Shown here piece by piece: positions 52,277 to 60,522 of a DNA stretch of 64,000 bases; position 1 is the first letter of the stretch, and each line of letters starts with the position of its first letter. The translations under genes were made by a program, and so were the position numbers. Source of the DNA: Campylobacterales bacterium (GTDB lineage Bacteria; Campylobacterota; Campylobacteria; Campylobacterales; Sulfurimonadaceae); assembly GCA_026390115.1 (NCBI GenBank), contig JAPLGO010000034.1:1-64000 (forward strand), given 5' to 3'. The notes below the pieces were generated by a model. That model was given only the letters and a program-made list of their open reading frames with translations. It was not told the DNA's origin and searched no databases.

Positions 52277-52552
52277 TTAATCAAACAGCTCACTATGAGA
52301 GCCTATATCTACTAATTTTAAAACATCATTCTCTATCATGTAAATTAATAATAAGTCAGGCTTAACATGACATTCTCTAAACTCTTTCATACTTCCTAAA
52401 AGTTGATGGTCTTTATATTTTTCGACGAGTTTAATATTACACAGTAAATTGTATACCACTTCAATATATGCTAAATCTTCTTCATCAGTTAATCTTAACT
52501 TTTTATAGCTTCTTTTAAATGAGTTAGTTTTAAATAAACGATACTTAATCAA
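52277..52552 (-). CDS. YafQ-family mRNA endonuclease toxin
   Basis: A 91-residue basic toxin. The four residues needed in E. coli YafQ are all present at nearly the same positions: H49 (KYKDHQLLG), H62 and D66 (CHVKPD), H86 (GSHSELF). It should cut mRNA at the ribosome. It overlaps the antitoxin gene by 4 bp. Order antitoxin, toxin, AEP-helicase, all on the minus strand with small gaps, suggests one operon. Confidence 0.93.
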   Translation of the reverse strand: MIKYRLFKTNSFKRSYKKLRLTDEEDLAYIEVVYNLLCNIKLVEKYKDHQLLGSMKEFRECHVKPDLLLIYMIENDVLKLVDIGSHSELFD

Positions 52553-52806
52553 GATTTTAAATCTCTCATCATATCATCTACATCATCATGATATGCGCCA
52601 TCATTATTTTTAGCTTCATCCATTGCCAACTTTAATCTTGCGCTTGGGACTTTCAATTCAAATGGAATACCATGTTCTGCCACAACTTTTTTTAAGAATA
52701 TATTTATTGCCTGTGATGTATTTAGCCCTATTTCATGCAATATATTTTCTGCTTCAAATTTTAGTGACTCATCTACTCTTGCTCTTACTGTTGCACTTAA
52801 AGACAT
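52549..52806 (-). CDS. DinJ/RelB-family antitoxin
   Basis: An 85-residue antitoxin starting at ATG 52806 behind GAGGAG; a longer reading from 52845 lacks a ribosome site and begins upstream of it. TVRARVDESLKFEAENILHE then IGLNTSQAINIFLKKV is the ribbon-helix-helix DNA-binding part; the acidic tail (NNDGAYHDDVDDMMRDLKS) wraps the toxin. The promoter with an operator palindrome lies just upstream, fitting autoregulation. Confidence 0.92.
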   Translation of the reverse strand: MSLSATVRARVDESLKFEAENILHEIGLNTSQAINIFLKKVVAEHGIPFELKVPSARLKLAMDEAKNNDGAYHDDVDDMMRDLKS

Positions 52807-52835
52807 ATTGAGCTCCTCGTATTTATTAATTGCGT

Positions 52836-52864
52836 ATTGTAGCACATCATTGCTACAAAGCCAA
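52836..52864 (-). promoter_or_regulatory. Promoter and operator of the DinJ/YafQ-like operon
   Basis: On the minus strand a -35 TTGGCT (52864-52859) and -10 TACAAT (52841-52836) are separated by exactly 17 bp. A perfect 8-bp inverted repeat TTGTAGCA / TGCTACAA with a 6-bp centre (52837-52858) fills the spacer and covers the -10. This is the expected operator for a ribbon-helix-helix antitoxin. Confidence 0.75.
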
Positions 52865-53210
52865 TATCATAAATTCTCACATAACAATATATCTTCTTTA
52901 GTGTCTTTTACTTCTGTCTATTAGTTCTTGAAAATAAAAGATAGTCTTATTCAATCACTATAAATTACTATAAAACCTAATCATTGAAGCTATCAGGCAC
53001 TTTACTCCCTCTTTGGTATCAGTATAGAAAGTATTTTTTCCGGATGCAAATGAATACCAAGTTAGGCAGATAATATATTTAAATAGAAAAGTACATGTAA
53101 ATTTCAACTCTTCTTCTGACAAAAGAACACAAATTGCAAAAATTACTGTTGGTGAGTGGGTGATTAGATATAATTCTAAACAATTAAATCATTATAGGTA
53201 CGCCAATTAA
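52865..53210 (+). other. Intergenic region with a possible gene remnant
   Basis: No complete gene. A plus-strand frame without a start codon (about 53027-53210) reads KVFFPDANEYQVRQIIYL and ITVGEWVIRYNSKQLNHY before a TAA directly in front of the methyltransferase ATG. It could be the tail of a lost gene or chance. A TCAGGCACTTTA motif at about 52992 resembles half of the arm-type repeats. Confidence 0.35.
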
Positions 53211-54398
53211 ATGCCAAATACTTTTACTAACTTAGAAACCAAAATAAAATACATTGATATCACAGACGTAGTGCCTTATGGTAATTATAAACCTACCGTC
53301 ATAAGCTTATTTAGTGGAGCCGGGGGGCTGGATATAGGCTTGGAAGAAGCTGGATTCGAAACAAAGGTTTGTGTAGAAATTGATCAACACTGCCGCGAAA
53401 CATTAAAATATAATAGACCCGGATGGAAGATATTTGAAAAACATGATAATAGAGCTGCTGGTGACATTAGAGATATCACGCCGGAAGAGCTTTTAGAGTT
53501 TGCCAGTTTGACAAAAGGAGAGGTTGCCCTTGTTGTAGGTGGAGCACCATGCCAGCCTTTTAGTAACATTGGTAAAAAGCTTGGAGAAGATGACCCAACT
53601 AATGGTGATTTATTCTTAGAATTTGTAAAAATAATCCGTGGAATAAGACCTAAGGCATTTATTTTTGAAAATGTTGTTGGAATCACTCAGAAAAAGCATG
53701 CCAATGTAATTGACTATATGAAAAATCAATTCGCAGGATTAGGTTATGGTTTATCTTTTTCCGTACTGAACTCCGCAGATTACGGAGTGGCGCAGAAACG
53801 TGAACGTTTCTTTATGATTGGCATACAAGGTGTTGAGAGCCCTGCATTCCCTTTACCAACGCATATGAAGAACCAGAAAGAATGGGACTCTTTTATAAAA
53901 AATTTAGATAACGTTCCAAAGTCTAAACCTAAGGTATGGTCTACGGTTGCAAAAGCATTTAGTACAATTACTGCTAACGATTATACGCGTTCAGATTACA
54001 CGGTGATGAACTGTTCCGATATGGTTGTAGAAAGAATGACATATATTCAACAAGGTGAAAATTTCAAAGTCCTACCAATGGAGTTGCGTCCGAACTGCTG
54101 GAAAAATGGGAAGCACCAAGGTCATGATACATTCGGTCGACTAAAAGAAAATGAGCCCTCTGTGACAATTAGGACAGCTGCGTATAATCCTTCAAAAGGG
54201 CGATATATTCATCCTACTGAAAATAGAGGCTTGAATACTTTGGAGCTAGCTGCATTACAGTCTTTTCCAAAAAAGTGGGTGTTTAGAACAAAAGGTAGGG
54301 AGAAGGTTACTCTGGCTAGTAGTGGTAAGCAGATAGGGAATGCAGTTCCCCCTGCTTTAGCAAAAGCAATAGGATTAGCTCTACTTCTACAACTTTGA
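53211..54398 (+). CDS. C5-cytosine DNA methyltransferase (RCCGGY-type predicted)
   Basis: A 395-residue m5C methyltransferase. Motif I ISLFSGAGGLDIGLEEAGF (about 31), catalytic PCQPFSNIGKKLG (about 113), FENV (motif VI), VAQKRERFFMIG (motif VIII) and QIGNAVPPALAKAI (motif X) are all intact. Between VIII and X lies the target-recognition region. Its end is 1 bp from the end of the convergent endonuclease gene. Because that endonuclease is a Cfr10I/Bse634I homologue, the protected site is probably RCCGGY. The start lies in an AT-rich context without a strong ribosome site. Confidence 0.94.
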   Translation: MPNTFTNLETKIKYIDITDVVPYGNYKPTVISLFSGAGGLDIGLEEAGFETKVCVEIDQHCRETLKYNRPGWKIFEKHDNRAAGDIRDITPEELLEFASLTKGEVALVVGGAPCQPFSNIGKKLGEDDPTNGDLFLEFVKIIRGIRPKAFIFENVVGITQKKHANVIDYMKNQFAGLGYGLSFSVLNSADYGVAQKRERFFMIGIQGVESPAFPLPTHMKNQKEWDSFIKNLDNVPKSKPKVWSTVAKAFSTITANDYTRSDYTVMNCSDMVVERMTYIQQGENFKVLPMELRPNCWKNGKHQGHDTFGRLKENEPSVTIRTAAYNPSKGRYIHPTENRGLNTLELAALQSFPKKWVFRTKGREKVTLASSGKQIGNAVPPALAKAIGLALLLQL

Positions 54399-54399
54399 G

Positions 54400-55236
54400 T
54401 TAGAGAATAATACTATCCATTTGATCAACAATATTTTGAAATGAATTGATTTCAAACACATCATCAACTGCTGATTGTGGTTTACTTTGAACAGTCGTAA
54501 TTGAGTGTGTTGCAACTGTTTTTAAAGCTCGACGATCAGCACTATTAACTTTTCTAGATATAGCATAGTATTTTAATCCTATGGGCTCAATAATCCACTC
54601 TCTTGTTTGAAGATGCACATAGAGAGCTTTCATCAAACTTCCTTCATGTGCTAATTGAAGTCTTCTATCAGGACGTAAAGATGTTTTAACTGAAACATAG
54701 CCAATTAATTGTTCAAAATCACATTGATGAATAAAGTCTTCATATGCTGTAGTAAGCATGTTGATGATTTCAGGGGTTACCTCGGTAATTAATTCTGTGA
54801 ATTTTACATCTAAAATCATGTTTGAGGTATCAATAATTACATAATCAGGATTAGAAGAGATTAATTCAACTCCTGACGCCACATATACTTTTTCTTTTAA
54901 GTTATCAATAAAACCAGATAATGTTTCATTATAAAGTTTTGAACAATCAAATTGAGAAACATTCGGTAGATTTAAAATTAAATAATTTCGGTTATGTCTA
55001 ATTCTGAAATTCCAAAACTCTATAGCCAACAGCCATTCATACCAATCACCATGAATTTTATTGAGTGCACCCTCCTTGATTGAAGTGTTTAAATTTCTTA
55101 TAGTAGTATCAAATCCTTCAAACAATGTTGATAAATCTTGAGTCATTCCCGGAATTGCATTTGCTAACAGCTCAGCCAATGCATCTTTAGGTTTAATCTG
55201 AGGGGTTCCATTAGGTAGTATTTCAATAAAGGGCAT
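54400..55236 (-). CDS. Cfr10I/Bse634I-family type II restriction endonuclease
   Basis: A 278-residue protein that closely follows what I recall of Cfr10I: GDWYEWL (63-69), SSNPDYVIID (PD at 130-131), SVKTSLRPDRRLQLAHEGS (SVK at 182-184, E198), LMKALYVHLQTREW and LKTVATHSIT. In Cfr10I the active site is D134, S188-x-K190 and E204, the same spacing. This family cuts R-CCGGY as a tetramer. Same site is expected here. Converges on the methyltransferase gene and overlaps the upstream Vsr-like gene by 14 bp, so endonuclease and Vsr are co-transcribed. Confidence 0.92.
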   Translation of the reverse strand: MPFIEILPNGTPQIKPKDALAELLANAIPGMTQDLSTLFEGFDTTIRNLNTSIKEGALNKIHGDWYEWLLAIEFWNFRIRHNRNYLILNLPNVSQFDCSKLYNETLSGFIDNLKEKVYVASGVELISSNPDYVIIDTSNMILDVKFTELITEVTPEIINMLTTAYEDFIHQCDFEQLIGYVSVKTSLRPDRRLQLAHEGSLMKALYVHLQTREWIIEPIGLKYYAISRKVNSADRRALKTVATHSITTVQSKPQSAVDDVFEINSFQNIVDQMDSIIL

Positions 55237-55636
55237 TTTTTTCCTTATAAATTTTTTTTATTTCATCTGCGATTTCATTTGCGTTACTTCGAATATCTTT
55301 TTCCCAGTAACGTAATACAGTCCAGCCTTGTTCTTTGAGTCTTTTACTAACTTCTTGATCCCGTTCAATATTTCTTGTTAATTTTTTTATCCAAAAGTCT
55401 GTATTAGTTTTTGGAACTTCACCACTGAGTAATTTATTACCATGCCAAAATTTGCTATCACAGAATATAGCAATCTTTTTTCTTTTAAAAACGATATCAG
55501 GTGTTCCAAAAATACTTTTGTCATTTAGACGATATCTAAGTCCTCTTTTCCAAAGTTCTTTACGTAAGATTAATTCGATTGATGTGCTTTTACCTTTTAT
55601 CCTAGACATATTCTCTGAACGTGATATTTTTTTCAT
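55223..55636 (-). CDS. vsr: Vsr-like mismatch-repair endonuclease
   Basis: A 137-residue nuclease; start at ATG 55636 behind AGGTG (an in-frame GTG at 55648 is also possible). SRSENMSRIKGKSTSIELIL, FGTPDIVFKRKKIAIFCD and SKFWHGN, then RDQEVSKRLKEQGWTVLRYW, match the very-short-patch repair family. Asp47 and the FWHG motif are present, but the Cys residues of the zinc site found in E. coli Vsr (GCFWHxC) are replaced (DSKFWHGN). It should nick T:G mismatches created when the m5C made by the neighbouring methyltransferase deaminates. Confidence 0.88.
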   Translation of the reverse strand: MKKISRSENMSRIKGKSTSIELILRKELWKRGLRYRLNDKSIFGTPDIVFKRKKIAIFCDSKFWHGNKLLSGEVPKTNTDFWIKKLTRNIERDQEVSKRLKEQGWTVLRYWEKDIRSNANEIADEIKKIYKEKNALY

Positions 55637-55649
55637 AAAAAAGTTCACC

Positions 55650-56043
55650 TGATAATATCATTCAATTCTTTTATATCTTGCACATATACACCCACTAAAA
55701 AATATTCTGTATTTGTAGGGTATCTAAAAATTAATAAAATATTTCACTATATATAGATATCTTACTAAGTGTACGACCTGCCATATTAATTTTAATAAGT
55801 TTAAAATTTCTTACTCGCAGCCTAATTATTGGAATAAATGCAAGAAATTAAAAATAAGCTTTTCTTTATAAACCTCTACAGTTTAAATGAGTTACCTATC
55901 TCGCTAAGTCAACTTCCAAATACACTTTTTATAAAATCCTCAAATCTACCAATCAATATGTCTCTGTAAGTGTCTTATGGCAGTGTATCTGAACCTTTAA
56001 GTGATGATAATACAACTATATCACAAAAATAGAAGGATTTATC
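55650..56043. other. Intergenic, no gene seen
   Basis: About 390 bp of AT-rich DNA between the Vsr-like gene and the truncated recombinase. All frames are closed. It must carry the promoter for the Vsr/endonuclease operon and for the recombinase fragment (AGAAGGA site at about 56032), but I cannot fix either. No repeat or RNA gene seen. Confidence 0.5.
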
Positions 56044-56346
56044 ATGTTAGTAGGATATGCAAGAGTTTCAAGTACAGGACAAAACCTAAACAGTCAAATT
56101 GAAGCATTAGAAAAAGCAGGATGTGACAAGATTTTTCAAGAAAAGAAAAGTGGTACTCAATATGCAAACAGAGAAGAGTTACAAAACGCTCTAGATTTTG
56201 TAAGAAGTGGAGACCATCTTTGCCTATATCCATATAAGTACTTATACGCATTGCTAAAACCCCACTCTACTAGAAAACATTTTACTGTTCTGTTCACCAT
56301 TGCATCTAGCATAGAACTCACTAAGGTTTATAGACTCAGTTTGTAA
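56044..56346 (+). pseudogene. Truncated serine recombinase (resolvase N-terminus)
   Basis: Starts well (AGAAGGA then ATG) and reads MLVGYARVSSTGQNLNSQIE, with the catalytic Ser of the resolvase family, through KKSGTQYANREELQNALDFV. After about residue 57 the expected continuation (DTLVVTKLDRLARS) is replaced by unrelated residues and the frame closes at 56346. The DNA-binding tail and the rest of the catalytic domain are gone. Its dead tail overlaps the end of the convergent AAA+ gene, so a deletion or rearrangement joined the two. Confidence 0.8.
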
Positions 56347-57324
56347 GTTCAAATCTTTTGCACAACTATCACAAAGGTTATCAATCTCTATACCTTCTAA
56401 TTTTCTAAATGGAATTACATCATAACATCTGCCCGGTCTTAGGAGTGCTTGATTTATCTGGTGTTTACTCTCAATGTTTGTAGTGATGATTATCTTTTTG
56501 TATTTAGATATTAGCCCATCCGTTACAGAGAGAAACTTATTTATAGGGTTTAACTTCCCATCATCTTGATTTTTATGAAGGACTTGATTTATATCTTCAA
56601 GCACTAATACATCATAATCATAAAAATCACTCATATAAAAAATATTTTCATCAAAGCTATACATAACTTGAAAGTTGTCTCTCTTTTTTAACACTCTCTC
56701 TTGCATCGCTTTTAGAATATATTTCACCAAAGTAGTTTTTCCTGTACCTGGTTCACCTTGGAGTATTAAAACTGGTACATTTGAGTTTAGAAATTTTTCT
56801 ATATAATCGTCTACATCATCAATAAAAGGGGTAGCAACAGGGTTATATGCAACATCTAAAATCTCTTGATAAAATGTTTCGTTTAGAGTTTCACTATTAT
56901 CGTTTTGAAGTATTGAATATGTTACTTTAGTAGAGTCCTTTAGAATGAATTGTGATAGTGTCTGTTCTAATTTTTTAATGGAGTCTCTACACTGTTGAAT
57001 ATTCCTAGACGTTACGATTATATATAGTCCAATAAATGAAGATTGAAATTGCCAATTTATAGTTGCTATAAAGTCTTTTTCAATGATTATACATCTATAC
57101 TCATCAATGCTATAACAAAAAAATTTTGTTTCAAGAGTACACCAAATATCTTCAATATTATCAACTTCAATATTTATAACTTTAGCTCGTCGAGCTCTCA
57201 TTAGTTCAGCATTTGAAGAGGAACCAATCAAATTATTAATAAATAACCTCTGATATTCCCCGTGAGAGTCCATTCTTGCAATATTAGTTGAATCAATATG
57301 CATTAGGTTTGTTTGTTCTTTCAT
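56254..57324 (-). CDS. AAA+ ATPase of the island
   Basis: A 356-residue protein from ATG 57324 (AAGGGA upstream). The first 180 residues are not recognised. The AAA+ core has Walker A LILQGEPGTGKTTLVKYIL (about 187), Walker B VLVLEDINQVLH (about 235), sensor 1 IIITTNIE (about 280) and the arginine-bearing LLRPGRCYDVIPFRKL, as in BCS1/Cdc48-like ATPases. The tail FYARCNGEQNSKMFSSRVGF may be natural or cut by the junction with the recombinase fragment. It reads away from the tandem repeats at 57381-57870, so it could be a replication, excision or defence ATPase acting there. Confidence 0.78.
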   Translation of the reverse strand: MKEQTNLMHIDSTNIARMDSHGEYQRLFINNLIGSSSNAELMRARRAKVINIEVDNIEDIWCTLETKFFCYSIDEYRCIIIEKDFIATINWQFQSSFIGLYIIVTSRNIQQCRDSIKKLEQTLSQFILKDSTKVTYSILQNDNSETLNETFYQEILDVAYNPVATPFIDDVDDYIEKFLNSNVPVLILQGEPGTGKTTLVKYILKAMQERVLKKRDNFQVMYSFDENIFYMSDFYDYDVLVLEDINQVLHKNQDDGKLNPINKFLSVTDGLISKYKKIIITTNIESKHQINQALLRPGRCYDVIPFRKLEGIEIDNLCDSCAKDLNLQTESINLSEFYARCNGEQNSKMFSSRVGF

Positions 57325-57380
57325 TCTATTCCCTTGTACTTTTTATTTTATAGAAGTATAGATGCAACATTTGCCAACTT

Positions 57381-57870
57381 CATGTCGTATTATCAAAATA
57401 TGAATATGAAGTTTTGATGAAAATAAATATTGAAAATATTAAAATGTGGGTAATGTGTTTACGGTCTACAAGGTGTTTAACTGATATTTTGTTTTTAAAC
57501 ACGTTAAACACCGTACTCACCATAAACACTTTTAAGTGGTATTTATCATGTCGTATCAAAATATCAATATGAAATTTTTAGTGAAATAAATTCTGAAAAT
57601 ATTGAAATGTGGGTAACGTGTTTATGGTGTACAGGGTGTTTAACTGATATTCTATTTTAAACACCGTAGACACCGTATTCACCTTAAACACTTTTAAGTG
57701 GTATTTATCATGTCGTATAAAAATATCAATAAGAAGTTTTTAGTGAAATAAATTCTGAAAATATTGAAATGTGGATAAGGTATTTATGGTGTACAGGGTG
57801 TTTAACTTATATTCTATTTTTAAACACGTTAAACACCGTACTCACATTAAACACTTTTATAGATGTATTT
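57381..57870 (+). repeat. Three tandem 162-166-bp iteron-like units
   Basis: Units begin with CATGTCGTAT at 57381, 57547 and 57709. Each holds two facing half-palindromes: an outer GTGTTTA(T/C)GGT and an inner GGTGTTTAAC on the left, then GTTAAACACC and an ACC(A/T)TAAACAC on the right, followed by AAACACTTTTA. That gives about four related sites per unit and twelve in the array. Unit 3 runs into the integrase leader. The layout suggests a replication origin, integrase arm/excision region or operator array. Not CRISPR: no short uniform repeat with unique spacers. Confidence 0.88.
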
Positions 57871-57905
57871 TTACAAAAAAACCTTTTTTTTACCTACTAT
57901 AACGG

Positions 57906-57937
57906 CTTCTTCCATGATAATACATCCATGGAAGAAG
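57906..57937 (+). promoter_or_regulatory. Hairpin over the integrase start codon
   Basis: CTTCTTCCATG (57906-57916) is perfectly complementary to CATGGAAGAAG (57927-57937), with a 10-nt loop. The right arm contains the ATG at 57928, so in the mRNA the stem would hide the start codon. This may throttle integrase translation. Confidence 0.55.
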
Positions 57938-59055
57938 AAAAAAATAAACTCACAAAGTCCAATAAATACGTTGGCGTCTATACAAAGCAAGTCAAAAATG
58001 ATACAAAAATTTACATCAGTTACCATGATGGTAAAAATTATTCGAGGCATCTGGTAGGACTAGTAAGTACAGGTGTGACTCAAGCTTATGCTTTTGAGCT
58101 ACGCAACCAAGAGATAGCAAAATTAAAACTAGGTGAAGACCCAAAACTTATTCGCAAAAAAGATGTCATATTATTTGGTGAATTAGCTAAAGATTGGATG
58201 GAGAAGCAACGCTTAGAACAACTCTCAGATGCAAAACAAAATTCTCAGCGATACTACAATCACATCCACAAAGTGTTTGAAAAAACACCTATAAAAGATA
58301 TAAAACCCCATATGATACTAGAGTTCAAACAGGAGAAACTGAAAACTCTTCAACCAGCAACCGTGTATCACCTTTGCGGTATTATAAACTCTATCTTTCA
58401 TAACGCAATCCACAGAACAGGTAAGATGGCAGGCAAAGTCAACCCAGCTTATAAAATATTTACAAAATCAGAGTTCAATAATAAAAGAGAGAGGTGGTTG
58501 ACACTTGAAGAGATACAGCTACTTCTAAAAACAGTTCAAGAGATAGACCACCCAATGAGCTTTATAGTGGAAGCATTTATCAGATTGAGTCTTGCAACTG
58601 GTATTCGCGTGACTTCATGCTTAACCTTGCAGAGAAAACACATAAATCTCGAGACAAGAGAGTTAACTTGCTGGGATGCTAAAAATAAAGAGTTTTATAA
58701 AATATATCTTAATGAGAAGATGCTACCAGATGAATTCCTACATAAGCTCACAGACGGTTTAAAACCTGAGCATTATCTCTTATATTTGAAGAACCGTAGA
58801 TTACTCATTAAAAAACTCCATAGATTCACATATCCCATATTTAAAATGCTTTTTAACGCTGATATTGACGATGCAAATGAGAAACAAAAAGTTTGCCACC
58901 ATACTCTAAGACATACCTTCGCTACTCATGCCGTAATGCACAATGATATTTTTATAGTCCAAAAGATGATGAATCATAAAGACATAAACCAAACTTTGAG
59001 GTATGCAAAGACGGATGATAAAAAGAAAGCTGAGGCTGTATCGAAGATGTTTTAA
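57928..59055 (+). CDS. int: Tyrosine site-specific integrase of the island
   Basis: A 375-residue integrase. I take ATG 57928 (MEEEKNKLTKSNKYVGVYTK); the longer reading from 57769 is the third tandem repeat read as protein. An N-terminal arm-binding part (YVGVYTKQVKNDTKIYISY) is followed by a SAM-like core-binding domain (about 70-155). The catalytic domain has Arg in SLATGIRVTSCLTL (about 226), HHTLRHTFATHAV (His-x-x-Arg and His, about 325) and the Tyr in MNHKDINQTLRYAKT (about 357). The gene points at, and lies 91 bp from, the 3' end of serS, its attachment site. Confidence 0.93.
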   Translation: MEEEKNKLTKSNKYVGVYTKQVKNDTKIYISYHDGKNYSRHLVGLVSTGVTQAYAFELRNQEIAKLKLGEDPKLIRKKDVILFGELAKDWMEKQRLEQLSDAKQNSQRYYNHIHKVFEKTPIKDIKPHMILEFKQEKLKTLQPATVYHLCGIINSIFHNAIHRTGKMAGKVNPAYKIFTKSEFNNKRERWLTLEEIQLLLKTVQEIDHPMSFIVEAFIRLSLATGIRVTSCLTLQRKHINLETRELTCWDAKNKEFYKIYLNEKMLPDEFLHKLTDGLKPEHYLLYLKNRRLLIKKLHRFTYPIFKMLFNADIDDANEKQKVCHHTLRHTFATHAVMHNDIFIVQKMMNHKDINQTLRYAKTDDKKKAEAVSKMF

Positions 59056-59108
59056 GTATTTAAAAAAAGTTTTTTCAAAAAACCCACTATAAAAACCCAC
59101 TAAAACAG

Positions 59109-59125
59109 GGCAGCTAATAGGCAGT
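59109..59125 (+). repeat. Arm-type repeat at the island's right end
   Basis: GGCAGCTAATAGGCAGT, matching the left-end copies (49426-49442, 49794-49811, 49990-50007). It lies between the integrase stop and the serS stop. Just before it two AAAAACCCACTA direct repeats occur (59081-59101). Confidence 0.5.
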
Positions 59126-59146
59126 TGAATCTGCCTATTTACTAAT

Positions 59147-60397
59147 TTATATGCCCAAATAAGGTTCTAAAACTTTCGGAATGGTAATTGTTCCATCCTC
59201 GTTTTGGAAGTTCTCCATGATGGCAACCAATGTCCTGCCGACCGCCAAAGATGAGCCGTTTAGCGTGTGAACCATGCTGTTTTTATCACCGTCTTTGTAT
59301 CTTATTTTTGCGCGTCTTGCCTGAAAATCTCTTGTGTTTGAGACCGAACTTATCTCTCTGTATGTGTTTTGCCCTGGGAGCCAAACTTCTATGTCCACAG
59401 TTCTTGCGGCACTGAAACCTAAGTCTCCCGTGCAGAGGGTAACAAGACGGTGAGGGAGTTCGAGTGCGGTTAATATATCTGAAGCACATGCGAGCATCTC
59501 ATCAAAAACTTTATCGCTTGTTTGCGGTGTTGTGATGGCAACAAGTTCGACTTTATGAAACTGATGCTGTCGTATCATGCCTCTTGTGTCTCGCCCCGCT
59601 GCACCTGCCTCCTTTCTAAAACATGGAGTATAGGCAGTCATTTTTATAGGGAGCTGCGACTCCTCTAAAATCTCATCGGCAAAGAGATTTGTAACTGGAA
59701 CCTCTGCAGTTGGGATTAAAAAGAGCTCTTGAGAATCTATTTTATACAAATCATCTTCAAACTTTGGAAGCTGTCCCGTGCCTTTGAGGGCATTTCTGTT
59801 TACAATAACGGGCACGCTTACCTCTTCAAACCCTCGTTTTGAGTTGAAATTCAACATAAAGTTTATAAGTGCTCGCTCAAGTTTTGCACCCATTCCAAAA
59901 GAGACGCTAAAGCGGCTTGTTGCCAGTTTCACCCCTCTCTCAAAGTCTATCCAGCCGTTTTGCTCTGCCAGTTCCCAATGTTCTTTTGGAGTAAAAGTAA
60001 ACTCACGAGGTGCTAAAACTTTTTTAATTTCGATATTGTCGTTTTCATCTGCACCATCGGGAACATTGTCATCGGGCATGTTAGGTATAGACATGGCAAG
60101 AGTTTCTAACTCCTCTTGTCTCTCTCTTTGCATCTCAAGTGCTGCGGCAATATTTATTTTATTTGCATCCACTTTCTCTTTGAGCTCGCTAACATCTCTG
60201 CCCTCTTTTTTGTAAATACCAAACTCTCTGCTCATACTATTCTGCATAGCTTGGAGTGTCTCAAACTCAGTTTTTGCTTTTTTTAGTTCTTCGTTTTTCT
60301 TTTTCAAATCTGCGATTAAAGAGGTGTCAACTTTTTTGCGAGAGAGTTTCGCACTCATGGCATCAAAATCTTTTTGCAGTAGTTTTAAATCAATCAT
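59147..60397 (-). CDS. serS: Seryl-tRNA synthetase
   Basis: A 416-residue class II synthetase; start ATG 60397 behind GAGGA (an upstream reading from 60475 is not supported). The N-terminal coiled-coil arm (about 30-105) binds tRNA-Ser. The catalytic core has the usual [35 protein letters not shown] (motif 2) and motif 3 in [20 protein letters not shown]. Its last about 70 codons lie left of the att core and so came with the island; the protein is almost unchanged (ends EPYLGI in place of EAYVN in the displaced copy). Essential housekeeping gene. Confidence 0.97.
   Translation of the reverse strand: MIDLKLLQKDFDAMSAKLSRKKVDTSLIADLKKKNEELKKAKTEFETLQAMQNSMSREFGIYKKEGRDVSELKEKVDANKINIAAALEMQRERQEELETLAMSIPNMPDDNVPDGADENDNIEIKKVLAPREFTFTPKEHWELAEQNGWIDFERGVKLATSRFSVSFGMGAKLERALINFMLNFNSKRGFEEVSVPVIVNRNALKGTGQLPKFEDDLYKIDSQELFLIPTAEVPVTNLFADEILEESQLPIKMTAYTPCFRKEAGAAGRDTRGMIRQHQFHKVELVAITTPQTSDKVFDEMLACASDILTALELPHRLVTLCTGDLGFSAARTVDIEVWLPGQNTYREISSVSNTRDFQARRAKIRYKDGDKNSMVHTLNGSSLAVGRTLVAIMENFQNEDGTITIPKVLEPYLGI
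59352..59383. other. Right attachment site (att core)
   Basis: Second copy of the 32-bp identical run (see 49672-49703), inside intact serS. To its right lies host serS; to its left the element-borne serS tail. Confidence 0.75.
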
Positions 60398-60424
60398 AAA
60401 TATCCTCTTAAAATAAGTAGTGAG

Positions 60425-60430
60425 ATTATA
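60425..60430 (-). promoter_or_regulatory. Likely -10 box of serS
   Basis: The minus strand reads TATAAT at 60430-60425, 27 bp before the serS start codon, with no good -35, as is usual in Campylobacterota. The region is shared with the divergent GGDEF-EAL gene. Confidence 0.45.
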
Positions 60431-60522
60431 TCGAAAATTAAAAGTGATTTTAACTGATAGTAAGATAACATTCACAACTAAATAGAGCTTGTAAAATATT
60501 GTAAACTAAAAGAAGGTCTAGA

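Noticed and set aside
57381-57870. CRISPR array
   Set aside because: The three units are 162-166 bp direct repeats with internal palindromes, not short identical repeats with unique spacers, and no cas genes are present.
57769-57927. N-terminal extension of the integrase
   Set aside because: The extra 53 codons are the third tandem repeat read as protein and have no ribosome site; the ATG at 57928 begins the normal arm-binding domain.
59778-60215. Plus-strand ORF of 145 codons
   Set aside because: It lies antisense within serS and has the Ser/Phe/Leu-rich composition of a shadow frame.
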